From the NCBI RefSeq assembly GCF_025994435.1, contig NZ_BAQK01000004.1, positions 15,587-79,586 of the forward strand: a DNA stretch of 64,000 nucleotides, read 5' to 3'. The notes under the pieces were generated by a model. It saw only the letters and a list, made by a program, of their open reading frames with translations, made no database searches and was not told the origin of the DNA. The stretch comes from Gluconacetobacter johannae (lineage in GTDB: Bacteria; Pseudomonadota; Alphaproteobacteria; Acetobacterales; Acetobacteraceae). A program made the position numbers and the translations under genes. Every line of letters begins with the position of its first letter. The first letter of the stretch is position 1. Positions 41,996 to 50,963 of the stretch are shown piece after piece.

Positions 41996-43162
41996 TTGGG
42001 AACCGGGGCGGCAGACGACATGCAGGATGAAAACGACACGACGGAAGGCGCCGGGCACCACGAGGCAGTCGCCGAAGCACACCCCGAGGCGCAGCAAGAG
42101 GCCCCGGACGCGATGGGAAACGACGTGCTGGGCGGCCACGTGCTGGACCAGTCCGAGATCGACAGTCTTCTTGGGCACAGTTTCGCCGGTTTTCCCGCCC
42201 GGGAAGAAAGCGGCATGGAACGGGTCATCAAGGCCGGTTTCGTCGCGTACGAGCGCCTGCCCATGCTCGAGATCGTGTTCGACCGCCTTGTCAGGATCCT
42301 GTCGTCCACGCTCCGCAGTTTCACGAACGACAATGTCGAAATCACGATCGAGAGCATCCGGTCGATGCGTTTCGGCGACTACATGAACGCCATACCGTCA
42401 TCATCCCTGTTCGCGGTCTTCAAGGCCGTGCAATGGGAAAATTACGGTCTCGTCGTGGTCGACTCCTCCCTGTCCTATTCGGTCATCGACACGCTGATGG
42501 GCGGCCTGCGTGGATCCGGCCACGCAGGCGTGGCGGGACGCCCGCACACCGCCATCGAGAGGTCGTTGATCGAGAAGCTCGTCACACTGACGCTCAATGA
42601 TCTTTCGATCGCCTTCAGCCCCGTTTCCGCCATTACCCTTGCGTTCGAGAGGCTGGAGATCAGCGCGCGCTTCGCCGCGATCGCACGCGCGTCGAATGCG
42701 GTGGTCACGGCCAAGCTCCATATCGACATGGAGGACCGAAACGGAAATCTGGACCTGGTCATTCCCTATGCGACGCTCGAGCCTGTCCGCGACCAGCTGT
42801 CCCAGCAATTCATGGGCGAAAGGTTCGGCCGCGATTCAATATGGGAGGATCACCTGGTTTCCGAGATTCTGGAAACCGACGTGCAGGTTTCCGCGGTGTT
42901 CGAGGAGAAGACCGTTGCCCTGTCCGAACTTCTGGGCCTTCAGCCCGGCATGCGGATTACCTTCCCCCACCAGCGTGGCACACCGATTCATGTCCGGCTC
43001 CAGAGCGGCCAGACCCCGTTGTTCGAGGGACGACTCGGCAAGCTGCATGGCAAGGCGGCCGTGAAGATCGAGCGGCGACTCATTCCGTCCGACAGCCAGC
43101 ACCACAACGACGCGCACGTTCCCACACCCCCGTCGTCGGGTGGGCACGAGAGCAAGGCCTGA
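41996..43162 (+). CDS. fliM: Flagellar motor switch protein FliM
   Basis: A 388-residue C-ring protein that binds CheY-P. The N-terminal LDQSEIDSLLG at about residues 50-60 is the EIDALL-type CheY-binding motif. The CheC-like middle domain begins near FVAYERLPMLEIVFDRL, and the C-terminal SpoA domain has LGLQPGMRITFPHQ. The TTG start at 41996 has AAGG 7 bases upstream; ATG 42020 is an alternative giving a shorter N-terminus. The region before the CheY-binding motif is unusually long and acidic. Confidence 0.94.
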   Translation: MGTGAADDMQDENDTTEGAGHHEAVAEAHPEAQQEAPDAMGNDVLGGHVLDQSEIDSLLGHSFAGFPAREESGMERVIKAGFVAYERLPMLEIVFDRLVRILSSTLRSFTNDNVEITIESIRSMRFGDYMNAIPSSSLFAVFKAVQWENYGLVVVDSSLSYSVIDTLMGGLRGSGHAGVAGRPHTAIERSLIEKLVTLTLNDLSIAFSPVSAITLAFERLEISARFAAIARASNAVVTAKLHIDMEDRNGNLDLVIPYATLEPVRDQLSQQFMGERFGRDSIWEDHLVSEILETDVQVSAVFEEKTVALSELLGLQPGMRITFPHQRGTPIHVRLQSGQTPLFEGRLGKLHGKAAVKIERRLIPSDSQHHNDAHVPTPPSSGGHESKA

Positions 43163-43219
43163 TCGTTCCCTCATCAACCGCAGCCTCGCAACCGGGCCGG
43201 ACTGGAGACCATTGAGCAG

Positions 43220-43897
43220 ATGCTGACACAGATCCAGATGATCATTGAGGTCATGCTGTCGTTCTTCCTGCTTTTGGGAATAATCTACAGCTTCTACCTC
43301 GGCCGGGTCCTGTCGAACCTGAAGCGGGACCGTTCGAGCCTTCTCGCTTTCGTCGAAAAGCTGGAAAACAGCGTGCAGAGGGCCGAGGAATCGGTCGAGA
43401 AGCTCCGCATCGCCGGCGAGGTCAGCGGACGCCCGCTGAGCAGGATGATCGAGGAGGCCAAGATGGCGATGACGGAACTCGACGGCCTGGCGGGCAAGGC
43501 CGATGCCTCGGCCGATCGTCTCCAGGCGCTGGTCACCCAGGTCATCACCCAGGAGAGCCAGCTTAAAAATCTGATTGAACAAGCCGAGAGCGTCAGGGAA
43601 CCGGCTCGCCCTCCGGAGCCACCGTCCTCCCCGTCACACGTGAAAGCCGAGCCCGCCGACACGACCCCACGCGCACCAGACCCATCCGATTCCGTCACCG
43701 GTTCTCAGGTCGACACGCATAGTGTGGCGATCGGCACGGAAAAAGGGGGGGCTGGCGCGTCCGTACACCGGCTGAAGCCGGATACCCCCGTCAGGAAGGC
43801 GGCAGTCGCGGACAACGTCACTGTTTCCGCACCCACCTCCATTACCCGTGCCCGGTCATACAAGAAGGCGCTCAAAAAAAAGCTCTTTGCGGACTGA
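43220..43897 (+). CDS. DUF6468-type membrane-anchored protein
   Basis: A 225-residue protein with an N-terminal membrane helix at about residues 8-28 (IEVMLSFFLLLGIIYSFYLG) followed by a coiled coil (LLAFVEKLENSVQRAEESVE and MAMTELDGLAGKADASADRL) and a long Pro/Ser-rich tail ending in a basic KKALKKKLFAD. The pattern matches DUF6468 proteins encoded beside fliL/fliM in Alphaproteobacteria. Function is unknown; the topology would suit a cytoplasmic partner of the C-ring or stator. ATG 43220 lies 57 bases after fliM. Confidence 0.78.
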   Translation: MLTQIQMIIEVMLSFFLLLGIIYSFYLGRVLSNLKRDRSSLLAFVEKLENSVQRAEESVEKLRIAGEVSGRPLSRMIEEAKMAMTELDGLAGKADASADRLQALVTQVITQESQLKNLIEQAESVREPARPPEPPSSPSHVKAEPADTTPRAPDPSDSVTGSQVDTHSVAIGTEKGGAGASVHRLKPDTPVRKAAVADNVTVSAPTSITRARSYKKALKKKLFAD

Positions 43898-44117
43898 CCC
43901 GGATTTGCGGCGGCCTGGCGCCGATCCGCGGGATCATGATCTCCGGAATTGCAGATGGCAGTAGAACCACTTGGTCCGGACGCTCGCGGTGCGCGGGCGG
44001 AAAGAGCGCATCGAGCGCCGGCACGGCGCCTTCCGGCATTTTTCCTCGATAAAAATCCAGAAAAAGCCCCTCACCTTACCTTCTCTTAGCCATTTACCGC
44101 TCTACTGAGTCTTGCAC

Positions 44118-44129
44118 TGGCTTACCCGC
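44118..44129 (+). promoter_or_regulatory. TGGCT-type motif upstream of flagellin
   Basis: TGGCTTACCCGC shares TGGCT and the GC spacing of the fliL and flgI motifs and ends 28 bases before the flagellin GTG. The match is weak on its own; it is listed because of the shared position. Confidence 0.25.
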
Positions 44130-44157
44130 TAGTCTGACTCGATATGGAGCAAACACC

Positions 44158-45135
44158 GTGTCTCTTTCCGTTAATACCAATCTCTCGGCGATGGTCGCCC
44201 TCGAGACCCTGAACGCGACTCAGACCCAGCTGAGCCAGACGGAAAACGCCGTCTCCACCGGCAAGAAGGTCTCGACCGCCGCCGACAACGCCGCTGCTTT
44301 CGGCATCTCGCAGCAGATGCAGGGCAACGTCTCCGGCCAGAGCGCCGTGAATGATGGCCTGTCCTTCGCGGCCCAGATCGTCAGCAACACGACCTCTGCC
44401 GCCAACAGCATCATCACTGTCCTCCAAGAGGTCCAGAAGGCCGTTACCTCGCTGGGGAGCAACTACGGCAACGCGACGTCCCTCAACCAGGTCGGCCAGC
44501 AGATCACGGGCTATCTCCAGCAGATCGACACCATCGCCCAGACCGCGACGACCAATGGCGTGAACCTGCTCTCCGGCAGCACGACCGACGGCCTGGGGAT
44601 CACCACGAACAGCCTGCAATATGTGACGGGCCTGCAGGGCAGCACGGCGACCATCACGGGCTTCAACAGCTCCATTGTCAGCAACGCGAACACCTTGAAC
44701 GGCACGGCTGGCCCCACGGCCAGCATCGGCACGAGCCTGACCGACGCGCTGGGGCTGACATCGGCTGGCGGCACGGCTGGCGCCTCTCCGACCTCGAACG
44801 TATTCGTGACCTCGAGCGGCACCCTGAGCGGCGCCTTCAGCGGCGCGGGCACTGGCGCGATCAGCGCGATGATCGCCCAGGTGCAGCACGCCATCACCGC
44901 GATGGCGAACGTCACGTCGAGCCTCGGCGCCAACAGCAACGTCATCTCCAGCATGATGTCCTATGGTCAGAACGTCTCCGACAACCTGACCGCCGGCATC
45001 GGCGCGCTGACGGACGCCGACATGTCGGCCGAGAGCGCGCAGTTGACCTCGCTGCAGACCAAGCAGTCTCTGGCGATCAAGTCGCTGACGATCGCGAACG
45101 GTCAGTCCCAGAACATCCTCTCGCTGTTCCAGTAA
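44158..45135 (+). CDS. fliC: Flagellin
   Basis: A 325-residue filament subunit. The N-terminal D0/D1 helices (SLSVNTNLSAMVALETLNAT, then SQTENAVSTGKKVSTAADNA) and the C-terminal helices (DADMSAESAQLTSLQTKQSL, then SQNILSLFQ) are clear. The middle is Thr/Ser/Gly-rich and could be O-glycosylated. The GTG start gives an initiator followed by SLSV. ATGGAG lies 9 bases upstream. Single gene with its own promoter region and a terminator behind it. Only one flagellin gene is in the window. Confidence 0.97.
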   Translation: MSLSVNTNLSAMVALETLNATQTQLSQTENAVSTGKKVSTAADNAAAFGISQQMQGNVSGQSAVNDGLSFAAQIVSNTTSAANSIITVLQEVQKAVTSLGSNYGNATSLNQVGQQITGYLQQIDTIAQTATTNGVNLLSGSTTDGLGITTNSLQYVTGLQGSTATITGFNSSIVSNANTLNGTAGPTASIGTSLTDALGLTSAGGTAGASPTSNVFVTSSGTLSGAFSGAGTGAISAMIAQVQHAITAMANVTSSLGANSNVISSMMSYGQNVSDNLTAGIGALTDADMSAESAQLTSLQTKQSLAIKSLTIANGQSQNILSLFQ

Positions 45136-45154
45136 TCTTCCCCCCGCGAGAGGG

Positions 45155-45193
45155 ATACGTGCCGATCGTCAGGTGATCGTGCCGCGTATTTTT
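45155..45193 (+). terminator. Probable intrinsic terminator after flagellin
   Basis: ATACG (45155-45159) pairs with CGTAT (45185-45189) and the inner CGATC (45163-45167) pairs with GATCG (45175-45179). The outer stem runs into TTTTT. It starts 20 bases after the flagellin stop. Confidence 0.6.
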
Positions 45194-45704
45194 CATGGTT
45201 GTCGGAAGGCGGAGCGCAGCGAAGCCGGAAGACAGCCATGGATCGTTCCTGGTTTCCAGGGCCGGGTCTTGTATCGAGGGTGGACGCATTGTCGTCATGG
45301 CGCCCGCCTTCGATCAGGACCGGGCCTCGGCCAGACTATAGAATAGTTCGCCATCGAACCGTTCATCGTGCGGCGCGCCATTTGCAATGCGCGATGGATC
45401 CATTCCCCGAGGCTGATGTCATGCCAGCCGGCGAAAGCAATGCCATTGCGGGTTGGCCAGGTCGGATTCCGCCCGGACCCGGCAAGGACCTCGGCCCTTG
45501 CATCCCATTCCATTTATAAAATCTTGGGTTCCAGAAGGCTGGACACTTTGATGGGTCAGAAGGTCGGGCTTTGCCCGAACCCACAAGGGCCTGAGGCCCT
45601 GGACCCCGATCATGGAGAAGGCGAAATCAGTCTCTTTATACGCGCAGACCAATCCAAAAAGGACGAACCACGGCCTTCGACGAAAGGGAGAGACTCTTCC
45701 CCGT
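45194..45704. other. Gene-free region between flagellin and flgC
   Basis: About 510 bases with no supported gene. Short open frames here encode only GRGP/CKGR-type repeat translation. The second half is copy 4 of the dispersed repeat. Flagellin and flgC converge on this region. Confidence 0.6.
45461..45615. repeat. Dispersed intergenic hairpin repeat, copy 4 (extended)
   Basis: Core GGACCCGGCAAGGACCTCGG then CCCTTGCATCCCATTCCATT and TATAAAATCTTGGGTTCC, closely matching the copies at 15,901 and 18,731. A second unit follows: GGTCGGGCTTTGCCCGAACC then CACAAGGGCCTGAGGCCCTG, itself two stem-loops. Confidence 0.75.
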
Positions 45705-46112
45705 CTACTTCATCAGATTGATGGTACGCGTCAGCATGGAACGGGTGATCTGCATGGTGTTGAGATTGGCCTCGTATGAGTGCTGGGCCTCATGCGTGTC
45801 CATGATCTCGACCATCGAGTTCACGTTCGGCATCTTGACGTAGCCTCGGGCGTCCGCGGCCGGATGTGACGGGTCGTACCGCGTTTCGAACGGCGTCTGG
45901 TCCTGCCCGATCTCTTTGATCTTCACCCCGGAAACCCCGGATTCCTGATCCAGGGCCTCCTTGAACGTGATCGTTTTCCGCCGATACGGATTGGCGCCGG
46001 GGGTGGTGCCCGTGGTGTCCTTGTTGGCAAGGTTCTCCGCCGCGACCCGCAGCCGTTCCGCCTGCGCGCGCATGCCGTCGGCGGAAACCTCCATGGTGCT
46101 CGAGAAATCCAT
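45705..46112 (-). CDS. flgC: Flagellar basal-body rod protein FlgC
   Basis: A 135-residue proximal rod protein. The N-terminal rod signature is MRAQAERLRVAAENLANKDT, and PYRRKTITFKEAL and YDPSHPAADARGYVKMPNVN are FlgC hallmarks; the C-terminus is SYEANLNTMQITRSMLTRTI. It follows flgB by 15 bases. The usual partner fliE is not next to it. Confidence 0.96.
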   Translation of the reverse strand: MDFSSTMEVSADGMRAQAERLRVAAENLANKDTTGTTPGANPYRRKTITFKEALDQESGVSGVKIKEIGQDQTPFETRYDPSHPAADARGYVKMPNVNSMVEIMDTHEAQHSYEANLNTMQITRSMLTRTINLMK

Positions 46113-46127
46113 ATCTCACTCCCGCCG

Positions 46128-46544
46128 CTAAGGGGTCGTTCCGAGGACTGTCGTGAACATCGACACGTAATGGCTGTAGACGGTCGTCGCGAAACGCTGC
46201 TGGTCGTTGGTGTCCGCGACCTTCTCAAGCTGGTCTTCAAGCGAGACTTCGTTTCCGTCGGGTGACTGGGCGCCGCCGACCCGGTCCGCCCGCGCGCTTC
46301 CTCCCTGCCCGGACATGTGGCCCGGTTCGGTCTGTGCAAGCGTCATGGTCATCTGTGTCTGCAGGACGCCCTGGAATGGCGAAACATCCTTCGGTACATA
46401 ACCGGGCGTATTCGCATTGGCGACATTGCCGGCGAGCATGGACTCACGGGACTCGAGCCATTTCAACCGACGATCGGCCAGCCCAAGCAGATCCGTCCCG
46501 CCTTGCGCTGATGCTGCCTGCGAGGATGACAATGCTTCGAGCAT
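46128..46544 (-). CDS. flgB: Flagellar basal-body rod protein FlgB
   Basis: A 138-residue proximal rod protein. ESRESMLAGNVANANTPGYV at the N-terminus and the FATTVYSHYVSMFTTVLGT C-terminus fit FlgB. ATG 46544 starts the flgB-flgC unit. A possible sigma-54 site lies about 195 bases upstream at 46741-46756. Confidence 0.93.
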   Translation of the reverse strand: MLEALSSSQAASAQGGTDLLGLADRRLKWLESRESMLAGNVANANTPGYVPKDVSPFQGVLQTQMTMTLAQTEPGHMSGQGGSARADRVGGAQSPDGNEVSLEDQLEKVADTNDQQRFATTVYSHYVSMFTTVLGTTP

Positions 46545-46849
46545 ACGACGTCAGTGTCCTTCCGCTTTTTTCCGCGCCTGTTCCACGGCCCAGGTGCGAC
46601 ATGGTGGCGCGGCCGCACCGAATGGCGTTCGATTGACCTGATAACCATAGTTGCCTCAACGGTGCAATGCTGTTTCGGCATTCCGGCCGTCCGCCCTGAC
46701 ATGGGCCGACATGGCGCGCGCGATGGATGGACGCGTCGACGGCAACCGATTAGCCTTGGATCATCTCATGCACTTCGAAACCGCGGGCACCGATCTGTAG
46801 CGGACGCCGCCTGCCGGCAGGCGGCACGACACAAACCACTGGAATAAAG
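46545..46849. other. Divergent intergenic region between flgB and the TPR glycosyltransferase
   Basis: 305 bases with no gene supported. On the minus strand AGGCTAATCGGTTGC (complement of 46742-46756) has GG-N10-GC spacing and could be a sigma-54 promoter for flgB-flgC. A GCCGCCTGCCGGCAGGCGGC palindrome at about 46,806-46,825 lies just before the glycosyltransferase start. Confidence 0.4.
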
Positions 46850-48427
46850 ATGCAAGAAGCAGAAACGGCGTCACCAGGCGAGAATGAAGCAACGCAGCCC
46901 ATGAACGTCGCGCTTTGGAAAGACGCCCTGTTGCAGTCTCCGACCCCGGACAATCTTTCCCGGCTCTTCAAGGCCCTCTTTTCGTCAGAACAGGGCCTTG
47001 AGGCCGTCCGTCTGGCCCTTGAGGTCGTCTCCAGCCATCCGGACGATATGGCCCTGACCATAACGGCGGCGGACCTGATCTCGAAACACACGGCCCGGCA
47101 CGACATCGTGGCGACGCTTCTGCGGAGTGTGCTGCTTCGTTCGCCGGACGTCGTTTCGGTGCAGGCCTTCCTTGCCGATTCCCTTGTCGCAAGCGGCGAT
47201 ATCGCCGGGGGACTCACGCTCTTCTCCGAGATGATGGCCCGGTATCCCAGGGAACGCGCCAGCCTGTGCGAGCACATCTCGCTGTCGCTTCTCGAGGCGG
47301 GATATGCTTACGAGGCGTCGCAGATTCTTTTCCTCTGGCTCAAGGACGGAGAAACAACCGCCGCGCTGCTGAACAACATGGGGTGCGCGCTTGAGCGTCT
47401 CGGCCGCTCCACCGAGGCGATCCCCTGGTACGAAAAGGCGCTGACGGTAGCGCCGGAAGATCCGACCATCAGATTCGGTTACGCGATGACGCTGCTCAAG
47501 GCGGGGAATTTGCGGGAAGGTTTCGCGCGCTACGTCGAACGGGCCCCTTTGACCGATGGCCAGACAGGGTGGTTCATGTCATTGCCGCGCCTGCGCCATG
47601 GCGACGACGTGGCCGGAAAGAAAGTCATCCTCTATCAGGAGCAGGGGCTGGGAGACACGATCCAGTTCATCCGTTCGGTCCCCTACCTGCAGGCGCAGGG
47701 AGCGGAGGTGACGATCGCCGTCCCGTGGGGACTGGTGCGCCTTCTGGCACAGTCTTTTCCAGACGTATCCGTCAGGTCGATCGTGGAATTCGGCCAGGAA
47801 GACGGCTACAGCTACGCAGCTCCCATTCCGGACCTGCCCTTCATCGCCGGCGTGATGTCCGAAAGCGATATCCCCGCGCCCATTCCCTATCTCCGGGCCG
47901 ATGCGGACGACGTCGCGCGATTTGCCGCCATGCTGCCGGCCCGCCGGCCCCGGATCGGCCTGGTGTGGGCCGGAGACCGGCGCGTGAAGTCCGAGCATGT
48001 CGCCGCCGACAAACGCCGGTCCACGACGCTGGCCGAGATGGGCGCGGCCCTGTGCCCTGTCGACGCCACGCTGGTGAACCTCCAGTTCGGCCTTCCGCGC
48101 GCAGAGATCGAGGCCTGGCAGGGCCAGTCCCTGTTCGACCCGATGGGCGATGTCCGGGACATGGCGGACACCGCCGCGCTCATGGAAAGCCTCGACCTGC
48201 TGATCTCGGTCGATACCTCGCCGGTTCACCTCGCCGGCGCGATCGGCCTTCCGGTGTGGCTGGTCAACCGGTGGGACGCCTGCTGGCGGTGGGGAGACGA
48301 AGGCGACAACTCGCCATGGTATCCGCGCACGCGCGTGTTCCGCGCGCGCGAGAAGAGCTTCGCCCCCGTCCTGCGGGAGGTCGGTGAAGCCTTGCACACA
48401 TGGGTGGAAGCCTGGAAGGCAGGCTGA
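46850..48427 (+). CDS. TPR-repeat protein with glycosyltransferase family 9-like domain
   Basis: A 525-residue two-part protein. Residues about 20-230 form tetratricopeptide repeats (AALLNNMGCALERLGRSTEA, IPWYEKALTVAPEDPTIRFG). From about residue 255 a GT-B fold follows with LYQEQGLGDTIQFIRSVPYL, RIGLVWAGDRR and the donor-site LISVDTSPVHLAGAIGLPVW. This architecture resembles FlbA-type flagellin modification proteins and bacterial O-linked glycosyltransferases. Its place in the flagellar locus points to flagellin glycosylation, but no substrate is proven. Confidence 0.82.
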   Translation: MQEAETASPGENEATQPMNVALWKDALLQSPTPDNLSRLFKALFSSEQGLEAVRLALEVVSSHPDDMALTITAADLISKHTARHDIVATLLRSVLLRSPDVVSVQAFLADSLVASGDIAGGLTLFSEMMARYPRERASLCEHISLSLLEAGYAYEASQILFLWLKDGETTAALLNNMGCALERLGRSTEAIPWYEKALTVAPEDPTIRFGYAMTLLKAGNLREGFARYVERAPLTDGQTGWFMSLPRLRHGDDVAGKKVILYQEQGLGDTIQFIRSVPYLQAQGAEVTIAVPWGLVRLLAQSFPDVSVRSIVEFGQEDGYSYAAPIPDLPFIAGVMSESDIPAPIPYLRADADDVARFAAMLPARRPRIGLVWAGDRRVKSEHVAADKRRSTTLAEMGAALCPVDATLVNLQFGLPRAEIEAWQGQSLFDPMGDVRDMADTAALMESLDLLISVDTSPVHLAGAIGLPVWLVNRWDACWRWGDEGDNSPWYPRTRVFRAREKSFAPVLREVGEALHTWVEAWKAG

Positions 48428-48469
48428 TCGGGCCTGCCCCTCATCCGCAAGAAGGCCTGGGGCTTTCCG

Positions 48470-49333
48470 TCAGTACATCGGCTGCTGTGACCCGGCCTGC
48501 GCCACAGGCGCCGCGCGGTACGATGCCAGCGTTCGTCCCCGCATGCCGCTCGCTACGACCTTGCGCGTGGGGGCCTGGGAAAAATGCCGGTCGCCTTCGA
48601 AGGGATGGAATGCCCGTGCCGGCCCCGCGGCCGGCTTTCCGTCCGCCCCCGGCGCCGCCGCGATCATGACGGGCGCGTGCCGTGCCGTAAGGGGGGCGAC
48701 CGGGTGCGGGAAAATTTGCGTCACGGCGGAAGGCGCCGCCTGCCCGCCCCCGTGCGGGACCGGCCGCGCGTCCCGTCCATCCTGCGGAACGGCCCATTCT
48801 TCCAGAACCTTCCACTGATAAGACGGGCCAAGGCCGGGCGTCTGCGAGTGATAGGCCGCCGCCGCCCGTGGCCAACTCCCTGTCCTGTCGTGCATCTGAA
48901 GCAGGAAAGTTCCCGCGTACAGCGCATTGCGGACAGGATCGAAAGCCTGCTCCAGGGACGAAAAGGCATCCGGATGCTGCTGAAGATTGACCTGCAGGCA
49001 GCCGACGTCGATCGACGTGATCCCCTGTTGGCGAAACATCCGCACGGCGGCCATGGCTTCGTTACGGGTCGCATAGTGAAATCCCGCGCCGGCGGCATTG
49101 ACCGTCCATGGCCATGCCGAAATGACGCCGTCCGGCTCCAGCTTCCCGCTTTCCACCCGGCTCATGGCGGAGAGGAACCCGTCGGGGATGCGTAGCGCCC
49201 GTTCAGCCTGCGCCGTCGCCGCCAGGCACAGCGCGGCCTCTTGCGACCGGGCGACCGACATGGGCACATGATGGAACAGAATGGCGGCCACAAGCACCAG
49301 GCGGAGGACGTGGCGGGACGGGAAGACAGGCAT
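48470..49333 (-). CDS. Lytic transglycosylase (SLT domain), probably flagellar
   Basis: A 287-residue exported lysozyme-like enzyme. Signal peptide at about residues 8-29. Catalytic Glu61 in SRVESGK, followed by GCLQVNLQQHP and AAAYHSQTPGLG, which are the family 1 SLT motifs. The last 90 residues are low complexity. It probably opens peptidoglycan for the rod, because the local FlgJ has only the rod-binding domain and lacks the muramidase half. It lies between the TPR glycosyltransferase and flgI. Confidence 0.88.
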   Translation of the reverse strand: MPVFPSRHVLRLVLVAAILFHHVPMSVARSQEAALCLAATAQAERALRIPDGFLSAMSRVESGKLEPDGVISAWPWTVNAAGAGFHYATRNEAMAAVRMFRQQGITSIDVGCLQVNLQQHPDAFSSLEQAFDPVRNALYAGTFLLQMHDRTGSWPRAAAAYHSQTPGLGPSYQWKVLEEWAVPQDGRDARPVPHGGGQAAPSAVTQIFPHPVAPLTARHAPVMIAAAPGADGKPAAGPARAFHPFEGDRHFSQAPTRKVVASGMRGRTLASYRAAPVAQAGSQQPMY

Positions 49334-49761
49334 GGCGGGTCAATCGGCCGAGAATGACCCGAGGCCCGCGGCGAAACCGGACGACCCGATTATCATGACG
49401 AGACTCGTTACGTCACGACCAGGGGTGGGACGGCGATTGAGATCGTGCATGGTCAGGTCATTATCCCGAAACTCTCCGTTCCGGCCGCGCCGCGCATCGC
49501 TTATAGAGAACGAAACGAAATGAACACCGGCATATACTGTGTTCGGCCTCTTGCGTAAAGGCCGCCGGCGTGGCCTGAACGCCCTCCCTGTGCCCCGGTT
49601 ACCCAACAGTACAACTGCCGGCATGACAGTCATGGGGCATTGAATGTCATGCCCGGCGGGCGTATTCTGCAGCGGCGCTGTGGTCTGCCCTCTGGAAGCC
49701 ATTGGCTAAAATGCAAAGGTGACCGGTTCTATGAGGAATCGCCTCAAGGCGACCATCGAAT
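49334..49761. other. Intergenic region upstream of flgI
   Basis: 428 bases with no gene supported. It should hold divergent promoters for the transglycosylase and flgI-J-N. It contains the TGGCTAAAATGC motif close to flgI. Confidence 0.5.
49703..49714 (+). promoter_or_regulatory. TGGCTAAAMTGC motif upstream of flgI
   Basis: TGGCTAAAATGC ends 47 bases before the flgI GTG. Eleven of twelve bases match the fliL site at 41389-41400. Confidence 0.4.
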
Positions 49762-50955
49762 GTGACGACCATGCCCGCCTGTAGCCGTAACAAGGGGCGC
49801 ACTTCGCCGCGCCGCAGGGGGGAAAAAAGGGCGGGCCTGTCACGGTGGGTCACCTCATTGCTCGCGGCGGCCCTGGTATGCGCCGGAATTTTCCCGATGC
49901 CGGCGGCCCATGGCGCATCGGTCAGAATCAAGGATATCGTCGATTACGAAGGCGTGCGTGAAAACCAGCTCGTCGGGTATGGCCTTGTCGTCGGCCTGCA
50001 CAATACCGGCGACCGCCTGACCAACACGATCTTCACGCGCGAGACGCTGATCGGCATGCTGAACCGCCTTGGCGTGAACATCCGCGACCGCGAGATACAG
50101 CTTCAGACGCACGACGTGGCCGCCGTGATGGTCACCGCCACGCTGCCGCCCTTCTCGCACGGCGGCGGGCGCATCGATGTCACCGTGTCCGCCGTTGGCG
50201 ACGCACGCGACCTCACGGGCGGGACCCTGCTTGTGACACCCCTGCAGGCCGCTGATGGCGAGGTCTATGCCGTTGCCCAGGGATCGCTGGTGACGAACGC
50301 CTTCACCGCCACCGGCGCGGCCGCCAGCGTCACGCGGAATATCCCCACCAGCGGGCATATCGCAAACGGTGGGGTGGTCGAGCGCGAGGTGCCGGTGGCG
50401 CTCGGGGCAGGCGGAATCATCCACCTCTCCCTGTTCAATCCCAATTTTACGACGGCGACACGAATTGCCAATGCCATCAACAGGCATCTCGGCAGCGGCA
50501 TGGCGCGGGTTGAAGATCCGCGCACCGTTGCGGTCGATTTTTCGGGCCGGGATGTCGCGCAGACCCTCTATCGTATCGGCGATCTCACGATCGAACCCGA
50601 CACGATGGCCAAGGTCATTGTCGATGAGGCCAGCGGCACGATCGTCATGGGCGACAACGTACGCATGACCACCGTGGCCATCGCCCAGGGGAACCTGACC
50701 ATCCAGATCACGGAAACGCCGCAGGTCGTCCAGCCGGGACCGTTCTCGAACGGCACGACCGCCGTGGCGCCGCGAACGCAGATCAACGCAAACATGGATA
50801 GCGAGCATCGTCTTGGAATATTGCGCGAGGGTCCGACCCTTGCCAGTCTGGTCGCGGGCATGAACGCCCTGGGAATGGGGCCACGAGACATGATCGGCAT
50901 CCTGCAGGCCATCAAGGCCGATGGCGCCCTGCAGGCCGATCTTGAGGTGAGATAG
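49762..50955 (+). CDS. flgI: Flagellar P-ring protein FlgI
   Basis: A 397-residue periplasmic P-ring subunit. After a basic N-terminus and signal (LLAAALVCAGIFPMPAAHGA), the mature protein starts SVRIKDIVDYEGVRENQLVG, then GYGLVVGLHNTGDRLTNTIF, both diagnostic. The C-terminal LASLVAGMNALGMGPRDMIG, then ILQAIKADGALQADLEV, is also typical. GTG 49762 is used; ATG 49771 is an alternative. Followed by flgJ after 8 bases. Confidence 0.96.
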   Translation: MTTMPACSRNKGRTSPRRRGEKRAGLSRWVTSLLAAALVCAGIFPMPAAHGASVRIKDIVDYEGVRENQLVGYGLVVGLHNTGDRLTNTIFTRETLIGMLNRLGVNIRDREIQLQTHDVAAVMVTATLPPFSHGGGRIDVTVSAVGDARDLTGGTLLVTPLQAADGEVYAVAQGSLVTNAFTATGAAASVTRNIPTSGHIANGGVVEREVPVALGAGGIIHLSLFNPNFTTATRIANAINRHLGSGMARVEDPRTVAVDFSGRDVAQTLYRIGDLTIEPDTMAKVIVDEASGTIVMGDNVRMTTVAIAQGNLTIQITETPQVVQPGPFSNGTTAVAPRTQINANMDSEHRLGILREGPTLASLVAGMNALGMGPRDMIGILQAIKADGALQADLEVR

Positions 50956-50963
50956 CAAGAGCC

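Noticed and set aside
44040..44157. Sigma-28-type promoter for flagellin
   Set aside because: TAAA and GATAA elements are present but not with the required spacing and GCCGATAA sequence.
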